From contig NZ_CP030041.1 of NCBI RefSeq assembly GCF_003260975.1, positions 5,955,501-6,019,500 of the forward strand: 64,000 nucleotides of DNA. The letters are read 5' to 3'. Made by a program: the position numbers and the translations under genes. The DNA comes from Echinicola strongylocentroti (GTDB lineage: Bacteria; Bacteroidota; Bacteroidia; Cytophagales; Cyclobacteriaceae). The notes under the pieces were generated by a model. The model ran no database searches and was not told the DNA's origin. It saw only the letters and a list, made by a program, of their open reading frames with translations. Below are positions 54,627-62,476 of this stretch, one piece after another; within the stretch, counting starts at the first letter, position 1; every line of letters starts with the position of its first letter.

Positions 54627-55738
54627 TGAGTAGGACTTTCAGCAAAAGGATGTCGCTTATATTGGGGTCAATTGTTTTTCTAGTAATGATGTTGCCGATA
54701 GGGATGGCCATTGTTGGCCAATTGGTGAAAGGAAATCCTTCTGATCAAACCAGTGAAAAAGAGGTGGGCAAAGGCCTCATGTTGGCAATAGCTTATAGTG
54801 CTTCCATAGGCGGTTTTGCCACCTTGATTGGGACACCTCCCAATTTGGTGCTGGCAGGAATAATAGAGGAGCTATACGGGGTGAAGCTTAGTTTCTTTGA
54901 TTGGATGAAATTCGGTTTTCCGGTAAGCATGGTGCTGTTGATCATCTGCTGGATCTACCTGACCAGTTATGCTTTTGATTGTAAAAAGGTAAAATTCCCA
55001 GGAGGAAAAAATGAGCTCAATAAAATGTTGAAAGGCTTGGGAAGAATAAGTTATGAGGAAAAGTGGGTATTGATGATATTCGCCATAACTGCAGCTGCAT
55101 GGATCCTGAGGCCGCTTATCCAAAAGCTTGTTCCAGGTGTCGATGACGCTGTGATTGCCTTGATCGGAGCCATCAGCTTATTTATATTCCCTAATAAAGT
55201 CAGGTCAAGAAGCTTGATCACATGGGAGGAGGCCGTAAAACTCCCTTGGGGAATTATTTTGCTTTTTGGGGGAGGTATGGCATTGGCCAAGGGCTTTGGG
55301 ACTACAGGGCTTGCGGAGTGGATAGCCGGAAAAATGGGCCTGATGAATGGCATGTCCATGATCGTGATGATATTGATCTTGGTGGCCATTGTTAATTTTC
55401 TAACAGAAATAACCTCTAACCTGGCTACTACTGCCATGCTTTTACCGGTTTTGGCTCCTTTGGCCATGTCCTTTAATGCACATCCCTTCATGTTTATGGT
55501 CCCGGTAGCTGTGGCTGCTTCCTGTGCCTTTATGCTTCCCGTAGCTACTCCTCCAAATGCAGTGGTGTTTGGTTCTGGCTACTTTACCATCCCCGATATG
55601 GTTAAGGTGGGTTTCTGGATGAATATCTTTTCAATAATATTGATAACAGTTGTATGTTATTTGATCTTACCGCCTATTTGGAATATTGAGCCAGAAATCT
55701 TTCCAGAAGCATTTAAACAGCCCCGGTATATTCCTTAA
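54626..55738 (+). pseudogene. DASS (SLC13-type) anion transporter lacking its N-terminal part
   Basis: A 370-residue open frame. 'MMLPIGMAIV', 'IGGFATLIGTPPNLVLAG' and, in the second half, 'EITSNLATTAMLLPVLAPLA' (residues 261-280) and 'MLPVATPPNAVVFG' are signatures of the divalent anion:sodium symporter family. Family members usually have about 450-500 residues and two inverted repeats, each with an SNT-type motif. Here the second motif is intact, but the first (normally just before the MMLP block) is missing, along with roughly 110-130 N-terminal residues, replaced by 'MSRTFSKRMSLILGSIVFLV'. Without the first motif, transport of sulfate or dicarboxylates is doubtful. The rest of the frame is undamaged, so the loss may be recent, or the shortened protein may still be made. 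Its start overlaps the SGNH gene. Confidence 0.7.
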
Positions 55739-55856
55739 ATGTTGGGGGACATGGTAACGCTGGTTTTATAGGCCAGAGAATAGTTGTATTCTTGGTTATT
55801 GTTGATATTCTGTCATAACATATTGAAAAATGTATAATTTAACAAATGTAATTTTA

Positions 55857-57542
55857 ATGAAAACAAAAAATCTAATGCTGGTAAAGTTTGTAGGGGTGAT
55901 TGTGGGCATTTTTCTTTGTTCCTGTAGTTTAGCTCAAAAAGATGAGGTCACTGATATTATAATTTATGGAGGGACTTCAGGTGCAGTCACTGCGGCAGTT
56001 CAAGCCAAAAAAATGGGGAAAACAGTGATTATGATTTCCCCAGACATTCATTTAGGGGGATTGAGTTCTGGAGGCCTGGGGTGGACTGATACGGGAAAAA
56101 AGGAGGTTATCGGTGGACTTGCAAGGGAATTTTATCAGCGTGTTTATGATAAATACCAAAATCCTGGAGCATGGAAATGGGAGAGAAAGGCTGATTTTGG
56201 GAATCAGGGACAGGGTACCCCAGCTATAGATGGTGAATTGAGGACCATGTGGATTTTTGAACCACATATTGCTGAAGAGGTTTTTGATGAATGGGTGGAA
56301 GAAATGGGGATTAAACTGTACAGGGACGAATGGCTGGACAGGAAGACAGGGGTAACGGTAGAGGACGGAAAGATAACTTCCATCCGGACATTAAGCGGTA
56401 AGGAATTTGAGGGGAAAATGTTTATCGATGCCACCTATGAAGGAGACCTCATGGCCGCTGCCGGGGTAAGTTACCATGTAGGAAGGGAAGCCAATAGCGT
56501 GTATAACGAAGAGTGGAATGGTATACAAACAGGTGTTTACCATCATGGACACCATTTTCAAGCATTGGAGAGACCAATTGCCCCCTACTTAATCGCAGGA
56601 GATCCTTCTTCAGGTCTAATAGCGAAAATAAGTGCTGAAAATCCCGGTAAAAAAGGAGAGGGTGACCATAAAATCCAGGCGTATTGTTTTAGGACTTGTA
56701 TGTCCAATCATCCTGATAACATGGTGCCGTTTCCTCGGCCTGATAATTATGATTCCACCCAATATGAATTACTCGTCAGGATATTTGATGCAGGATGGAA
56801 AGAGCTATTTAATAAATTTGATATGATTCCCAATCGTAAAACAGATACCAATAACCATGGCCCCTTTAGTTCCGATAATATTGGGATGAATTATGATTAC
56901 CCAGAGGCCAGTTATGAACGTAGGCAGGAAATCATTAAAGAGCATGAAGACTACCAGAAGGGCTTATTGTATTTTCTGGCCAATGATGCTAGGGTTCCCA
57001 GAGAACTCCAAGAGGAATTCCAGCGTTGGGGCTTGGCCAATGACGAGTTTACCGATAATGCAAACTGGCCCCATCAGATTTATGTCCGGGAAGCCCGTCG
57101 GATGATTGGAGAATTTGTCATGACCGAAAATGAACTTTTAAGAAAAAAACCAACTCCAAATTCTGTGGGAATGGGCTCCTATACGATTGATTCCCATAAT
57201 GTTCAGCGGTATGTGGACGAAAGTGGCCATGTTCAAAATGAGGGAGATATCGGTGTTCATTTGCCCGGGCCATATAAAATAGCCTATGGTTCTATCATCC
57301 CCAAAATGGAGGAGATCAATAATTTAATTGTTCCGGTGGCTGTATCGGCAAGCCATACTGCCTTTGGTTCTATCCGAATGGAACCTGTTTTTATGATTTT
57401 AGGTCAATCTGGTGCCACAGTAGCGGCTTTGTCCCTAGAAAAAGGGCTGGATGTACAGGATTTGCCATATGAGGCTCTTAAGGCCCAATTATTAGAAGAT
57501 GGTCAGGTATTGACGATGGACAATAGAATTTTGTCTGACTGA
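55857..57542 (+). CDS. FAD-dependent oxidoreductase, exported lipoprotein
   Basis: A 561-residue protein. The ATG at 55857 is preferred over 55830 because it leads directly into a signal with lipobox 'FLCSC'. The FAD-binding motif is 'DIIIYGGTSGAVTAAVQAKKMGKTV' with the following 'HLGGLSSGGLGWTDTG', and the typical C-terminal 'VPVAVSASHTAFGSIRMEPVFMILGQSGATVAAL' is present. This is the FAD_oxidored (PF12831-like) group that is common in Bacteroidota polysaccharide clusters, often of unknown reaction. An exported flavoprotein of this kind could oxidise a sugar at a carbon position; no substrate can be read from the sequence. Confidence 0.8.
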   Translation: MKTKNLMLVKFVGVIVGIFLCSCSLAQKDEVTDIIIYGGTSGAVTAAVQAKKMGKTVIMISPDIHLGGLSSGGLGWTDTGKKEVIGGLAREFYQRVYDKYQNPGAWKWERKADFGNQGQGTPAIDGELRTMWIFEPHIAEEVFDEWVEEMGIKLYRDEWLDRKTGVTVEDGKITSIRTLSGKEFEGKMFIDATYEGDLMAAAGVSYHVGREANSVYNEEWNGIQTGVYHHGHHFQALERPIAPYLIAGDPSSGLIAKISAENPGKKGEGDHKIQAYCFRTCMSNHPDNMVPFPRPDNYDSTQYELLVRIFDAGWKELFNKFDMIPNRKTDTNNHGPFSSDNIGMNYDYPEASYERRQEIIKEHEDYQKGLLYFLANDARVPRELQEEFQRWGLANDEFTDNANWPHQIYVREARRMIGEFVMTENELLRKKPTPNSVGMGSYTIDSHNVQRYVDESGHVQNEGDIGVHLPGPYKIAYGSIIPKMEEINNLIVPVAVSASHTAFGSIRMEPVFMILGQSGATVAALSLEKGLDVQDLPYEALKAQLLEDGQVLTMDNRILSD

Positions 57543-57696
57543 TATTGCCATTTGCTTAAAAGGGGAGCAATATACTTTAATGAGGCCATCATTAGTGGTG
57601 TACTTTGTATAGCTGGTTTTATCATCTGCCCCATAGTTAAATTCCGAGTTATTGTTAATACTAATGATATTATATCAATAGCGTCATAAATAAAAA

Positions 57697-57764
57697 ATGA
57701 GAGGTTCTATTTTTTGCCCAAAATAGTTATTTTGGGTTTGCACCAAAAAACACGAACCCCTCAT
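57697..57764 (+). repeat. Nested hairpin, possible insertion-sequence end
   Basis: ATGAGAGGTTC (57697-57707) pairs with GAACCCCTCAT (57754-57764), with TTTTTTG/CAAAAAA further in and CCCAAAAT (57717-57724) with ATTTTGGG (57729-57736) at the centre. It lies 210 bp upstream of the IS4-type remnant and may be related to it, or may be the terminator of the upstream gene. Confidence 0.5.
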
Positions 57765-57803
57765 GTGTAATATTAAATATTACATTGTTTTCACAGATTA
57801 TTA

Positions 57804-57973
57804 AACCCGGAATATGCATTAGCCTATCTGTTGCGACCTGAAACTGCTTCAAAATCAGCCGTTTCACTTTAGTTTTCAGCATAACCGTAGCGGTGCTACG
57901 CTAATGCCTCCAAACTAACTGATTTTCTTGCAATTTCAGCTCTCACTACGATTCCTAACGCATAATTCGGGTT
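57804..57973 (+). repeat. 170-bp fold-back element A
   Basis: The ends AACCCGGAATATGCATTAG (57804-57822) and 57955-57973 are inverted repeats matching at 16 of 19 positions. Inner segments (TGAAACTGC..CAAAATCAG with CTGATTTTCTTGCAATTTCA, and GCATAACCGTAGC with GCTACGCTAATGC) also pair, so nearly the whole element can fold into one stem. It directly abuts the transposase remnant. Confidence 0.7.
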
Positions 57974-58490
57974 AAAAAGATAGACCGATCAATTTTCAAG
58001 AAGTTGGTCAAGGAAAAGCAGACCGATAAGGGCTGCAAGGGATTTGACAGCTGGACGCATCTTGTCTCGATGTTGTTCTGCCATTTTGCCAAGAGCACCT
58101 CGGTAAGGGACATTTCCAACGGGCTCCGGTCTGCTACCGGGAACCTTAACCATCTTGGCATTGCCAAAGCCCCCTCTAAATCAAGTATCAGCTATCAGAA
58201 CAAACGAAGGGATTCGGACCTGTTCAGGGATCTTTACTATTCCCTGCTGGGAAGTTTAGGACAGCAGGCAGCTGTCAAGAGGTCCAAACTCAGGATCAAG
58301 GTCCCCGTTTACCTGCTCGATGCCACGGTGATCAGCCTTTGTCTTTCGGTGTTTGACTGGGCTACTTTCCGTACCAAAAAGGGAGCTATGCACACCCTGC
58401 TGTAATATGACGGGAAACTCCCTGTTTACGTGAACATTACCGAAGGGAGTGTCGGGAATAATAAAGGAGCTTACGACATCCCCTTAATTT
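57974..58490 (+). pseudogene. IS4-type transposase remnant
   Basis: The frame 'KKIDRSIFKKLVKEKQTDKG' runs without an ATG into 'FDSWTHLVSMLFCHFAKSTSVRDISNGLRS' (DUF4372-like N-terminal part) and 'VYLLDATVISLCLSVFDWATFRTKKGAMHTLL', which holds the first DDE aspartate. A TAA stops the frame at 58403-58405, yet the same frame goes on as 'YDGKLPVYVNITEGSVGNNKGAYDIPL' to about 58490, where similarity ends. So the gene has a nonsense codon and has lost its start and its C-terminal half (second Asp and Glu). It cannot make an active transposase. No flanking target duplication was found. Confidence 0.85.
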
Positions 58491-58670
58491 CGATTGTTCT
58501 GATCACATTTTGGTGTAGATGGATTTTGGAATTCCTATGGGGATTTGAAGACGGAAGTTTTCCGGTAGAATTATTGAAATAGATTGGGAGGCTAGAGTAT
58601 CAGAGCCTTATAAACTAGTTTTATTTTATAGGCTATCTTCTATGTTGCAGGTAAGCAACTATTAATTAAA

Positions 58671-58878
58671 CCCGGTTTGTGCATTAGAAATCGTCATAGC
58701 CTGTCCCGATAGCTCGGGGAGGTTTGAAACTGCAATAAAATCAGGCTGTTTGGAAATTGAGGTATAACTTGGGCACATAGGTGCGGTGGTTTATTTGTGC
58801 TCTAAACCAACTGATGTCCTTGCTCCTTCAGCAATTGCCTTGACAAGCCGCTGCTATTCCTAATGTACAAACTGGGGT
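58671..58878 (+). repeat. 208-bp fold-back element B
   Basis: The ends AACCCGGTTTGTGCATTAG (58671-58689) and 58860-58878 are inverted repeats matching at 16 of 19 positions. The termini and the inner TGAAACTGCAATAAAATCAG block match element A at 57804-57973. Half-copies occur at 12000-12077 and, reversed, at about 40143-40215. Confidence 0.7.
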
Positions 58879-58879
58879 A

Positions 58880-58982
58880 AAGTGCCAGCGGCACGATGAA
58901 TTTAGTAACCTGCGGATTCATCCGCAGGAACTTAAGCTCTCCTCAACCTCCCGAAGGAGTGCCAGCGGCACGGATGATAGCT
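58880..58982 (+). repeat. 103-bp multi-hairpin element, copy 2
   Basis: Differs from 39041-39143 at a single base. It directly follows fold-back element B. It has the same GTGCC-AGC-GGCAC end hairpins and the central CCTGCGGAT/ATCCGCAGG stem. Confidence 0.8.
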
Positions 58983-59366
58983 GCCCGATACGAATTAATA
59001 CTAAGCGTTTGCCCTGATGGAACCTCCCGCCACGGCGGATAAGGTGATCAGCCCTGCAATATACTTTTACCCAATATTGATAAGTTCCTGAGATGGTACA
59101 TAGTTACCTTAGTTGGAGTAAAATTATCATGGAATACATACTTTTTACGCTGAAACACACCTCTTGGAGGATGTTAAAATAAATTGGCACTTGAAATTAC
59201 GACCCAAAAGCCTCGAAGTGAACTCCCAATTAAAAGAAGTTAATTAGTAAAGTTCACGATAGCTGTTTCTATGACAAGGCGTCAAGCCCTGAGTCAAAAT
59301 GCACGATGTGAAAGAACAGGGGAGTAAGTTCATTTAATACAATTCAATTAACATAAACCTAATTTC

Positions 59367-62300
59367 ATGAAACAAACAATTACAAAATTGAAGCCCAACT
59401 TCAGGGTGTTTCTATTGTGTGGGTTGCTGTGGGGAATCCTCATCCTCCCAGCTAGCGCACAGGAAATGCAGATCAGTGGAACCGTTAAGGATGCCACCAC
59501 GGAGGAACTTATCCCAGGGGTAAGCGTATTGCGAAAGGGAACGTCCTCGGGTACAATAACTGATATAGACGGGAAATATACCATAAAGGCTACTGAAGGT
59601 GATACGCTTATGTTCAGCTACCTAGGGATGCAATCAGTCACCAGAGTAGTAGATCGTCAGGTATTGAATATTTCCATGCAATCGGAAGATATCGGCTTGG
59701 ATGAAGTCGTAGTTATCGGATATGGCACAACGACCAAAGCAAAAATGGTCGGAGCGGTTTCTAGCTTGGGAAAGGAAAAGCTGGAAGAAACACCATTTTA
59801 CAATGTAGGATCTGCCTTACAGGGTCAAGTTCCTGGCTTGGTAGTCCAAAACAATGGTGGTGGACCGGGAAGTACCCCAAATATTTCCATCCGAGGGGCG
59901 GGCAATCCATTGTACGTTATTGATGGGGTGATCACGACGGAGCAGGATTTTAACACCCTCAACTCAAATGATATTGAGACCATTAGTTTTCTGAAAGATG
60001 CTGCAGCTACTGCAGTATATGGTTCCAAGGCGGGTAATGGAATTGTGCTGGTCACTACCAAGAGAGGTCAGGAAGGTAAAATAAATGTCAACTATTCTTA
60101 TAACTACCAGATCAGCCAACCGACCGTACTGCCTGAAATGATGAATTCCTATCAGTACGCGTTGTTGCAAAATCAAGCCAATGCGTATGATGGAACCCCA
60201 CCAACTTATACACAGCAACAATTGGAAGTGATCAGGACACATGGTGATTTGGATACCTACCCTGACAACAATTGGCCAGATATGACGCTGAAAAATTTTG
60301 CACCAGAGCAACGTCACAACCTATCCTTGAATGGTGGGAGTAAGCGAACCAATTATTTTGTTTCATTGGGCTATGCTGATCAAGGAGGTATCTTGAAAGA
60401 AGACGTCGTGGATTATAACCGGTTAAATATCCGGTCAAATGTGGTGTCAACGTTTGAGGAAATTGGATTGGAAGTAGGGGTTAATATAAATGCGAGTCTT
60501 GAAAACTACCAAGAGCCATCCGCCGGGATGTATAGTATCTGGAGGGCAGTAAATCAAAATACCAACCCCATGTACAGGGCATATAATGTAGATGGCACCT
60601 TGGCCGGAGGAGGAAATGGTGATCATCCATTGGCGCTTATTAGCCCAGACGCTGGATATAACCGTACCAGAGATAAGTTCCTCAACACCCAACTGTCATT
60701 AAACTGGGAAGTTCCCCAGGTGGAAGGGTTGAAGTTCGGTGCTATGGCCAATTATCGAAATGGAGACGGTTGGTCAAAGTTGTGGGAAGAAAATGTTCCT
60801 TTATACATGCAGGATGGATCCCTCATGAATCAGCCTCCGCCGCAACTCACAGTGGGATCTTATTATAACGAACGGATGTATTTGGAAACCAGCGCCAATT
60901 ATCAACGCACATTTGGATTACATGGACTGGACGCAACATTCGTTTACAATTTGAATACCAACCGCAAGGAGGACATGTCTGCTTTTAGAAGAGGGTATTT
61001 GTCCGGAGCGGTAGACCAGTTGTTTGCAGGCCCTACAGATGGCCAGACCAATAATGGAACTGAAGCAGAAGGTGCCAATGCAGGTTATGTCATGCGGGTA
61101 AAATATGATTATAACTATAAATACATCCTTGAGTTTAGTGGTAGATACGATGGCAATGACAATTTTGCTCCGGAACAAAGGTGGGGATTCTTCCCGGCAG
61201 TCTCCGCTGCCTGGAATGTAAGTGATGAGCCATTTATGAAAACTCTTGGCAACAGGAACATCATCAACGACCTTAAATTAAGGGTCTCTTATGGTGAAAC
61301 TGGCGTCACCCAAGGGGTCAATAGATTTGGGTATATTCCTGTTTATAACCTGGAGCCCAATGCCTATAATATTGGAAACGAGCTAGTAAATGGATATTCT
61401 GAAGGTGAATTGGTCAACCCTCTAGAACTTACCTGGTATACCCGAAGATCACTGAATTATGGATTGGACTTCTCTTCGTTGGGAGGAAGATTGAGCGGTA
61501 CACTGGAATATTTCTATTACCGTACCACTGGCTTTTTGGTCAGCCCAGAAGATATCTACGCACTACCTTTGGGCAAGGACTTGCCCCAGATCAAATCCAA
61601 TTCCGCCCAACGTAGAGCTGGTTTTGAGCTCTCATTGAATTATAGGGGGCAAGCAGGGCCTTTGTCCTATGAAGTAGGGGGGAATTATTCCTACTTCAAC
61701 CAATTATGGGAGCAATTGGACACAGAGAATGAAGCACAGCTTAAAAACCCCTATATCAGGGAAACCCACCGGACGGATTATTGGGGTGGAGGGCCCGTTT
61801 ATATCACCGACGGTCTGTACCAAACAGAGGAGGATATCCTGAATAATCCAAGACTGCTGAGTTCTACGGCCACCCAGCAAGGAGACATGAAATATGCCGA
61901 TGCCAACGGAGATGGCAAGGTCGATGTGCAGGATAAACGAACAGTGGGATTGCCCAGCCTCCCGCATGGTACCTATGGTGTCAATTTTTCATTGAAATAT
62001 AAAGGATGGTCAATGAGTGGGCTGTTTCAAGGCACAGGAGATCGGTACTTGGCTTTTGATAACTTCATGATCGTGGAGGCTAAGCGAAGGACGTATGAAT
62101 TTCAGCAAGATTACTGGACACCTGATAATCCAAATGCACTGTTTCCAAGGGTATCTCATTTAGAGCAAATCAATGGTGGAAATAACAGTAACGACACCTA
62201 TCCTTCTGATTTTTACCTTAAAAATGCCAAATATTTCCGCTTGAGAAACCTGCAGATAGGCTACGACTTGAAGCACTCCCTACTGGATGGAGCAGACTGG

Positions 62301-62462
62301 ATATCCAATTGTCGGGTATTTGTGAATGGAACGAACTTATTTACGGTATCGCCCGTGATGGACTATTTTGATCCTGAACAGGCCGAGACGGGTAATGGTG
62401 TACAGTCGTATGGGTACCCGGTTCAGCGGACCTTTGCCATTGGAGTAAATGTAGGGCTATAA
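59367..62462 (+). CDS. SusC-like TonB-dependent outer-membrane transporter 4
   Basis: A 1031-residue outer-membrane importer. Signal peptide about 1-31 ('LPASAQ'), carboxypeptidase-regulatory-like domain (about 33-110, 'MQISGTVKDATTEELIPGVSVLRKGTSSG'), plug (about 112-220, 'LDEVVVIGYGTTTKAKMVGAVSSL') and barrel ending 'GVNVGL'. No STN domain. A calcium-type loop 'DANGDGKVDVQDKRTV' is visible. The SusD partner begins directly downstream. It is separated from the preceding enzymes by the scar zone at 57543-59366, so it may belong to a different or later-joined locus. Confidence 0.94.
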   Translation: MKQTITKLKPNFRVFLLCGLLWGILILPASAQEMQISGTVKDATTEELIPGVSVLRKGTSSGTITDIDGKYTIKATEGDTLMFSYLGMQSVTRVVDRQVLNISMQSEDIGLDEVVVIGYGTTTKAKMVGAVSSLGKEKLEETPFYNVGSALQGQVPGLVVQNNGGGPGSTPNISIRGAGNPLYVIDGVITTEQDFNTLNSNDIETISFLKDAAATAVYGSKAGNGIVLVTTKRGQEGKINVNYSYNYQISQPTVLPEMMNSYQYALLQNQANAYDGTPPTYTQQQLEVIRTHGDLDTYPDNNWPDMTLKNFAPEQRHNLSLNGGSKRTNYFVSLGYADQGGILKEDVVDYNRLNIRSNVVSTFEEIGLEVGVNINASLENYQEPSAGMYSIWRAVNQNTNPMYRAYNVDGTLAGGGNGDHPLALISPDAGYNRTRDKFLNTQLSLNWEVPQVEGLKFGAMANYRNGDGWSKLWEENVPLYMQDGSLMNQPPPQLTVGSYYNERMYLETSANYQRTFGLHGLDATFVYNLNTNRKEDMSAFRRGYLSGAVDQLFAGPTDGQTNNGTEAEGANAGYVMRVKYDYNYKYILEFSGRYDGNDNFAPEQRWGFFPAVSAAWNVSDEPFMKTLGNRNIINDLKLRVSYGETGVTQGVNRFGYIPVYNLEPNAYNIGNELVNGYSEGELVNPLELTWYTRRSLNYGLDFSSLGGRLSGTLEYFYYRTTGFLVSPEDIYALPLGKDLPQIKSNSAQRRAGFELSLNYRGQAGPLSYEVGGNYSYFNQLWEQLDTENEAQLKNPYIRETHRTDYWGGGPVYITDGLYQTEEDILNNPRLLSSTATQQGDMKYADANGDGKVDVQDKRTVGLPSLPHGTYGVNFSLKYKGWSMSGLFQGTGDRYLAFDNFMIVEAKRRTYEFQQDYWTPDNPNALFPRVSHLEQINGGNNSNDTYPSDFYLKNAKYFRLRNLQIGYDLKHSLLDGADWISNCRVFVNGTNLFTVSPVMDYFDPEQAETGNGVQSYGYPVQRTFAIGVNVGL

Positions 62463-62476
62463 TAAACATGATAGAA

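Larger units (their letters stand above)
58491..59366 (+). other. Gap between the transposase remnant and the fourth susC
   Basis: No gene is seen. Repeat DNA fills 58671-58982 (fold-back element B joined to the second 103-bp element). The last 380 bp are unique-looking and should contain the susC promoter. A weak look-alike of the shared regulator motif ('TACATAGTTACCT' then 'GGAGT') occurs at about 59097-59120, with a spacer two bases shorter. Confidence 0.5.
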
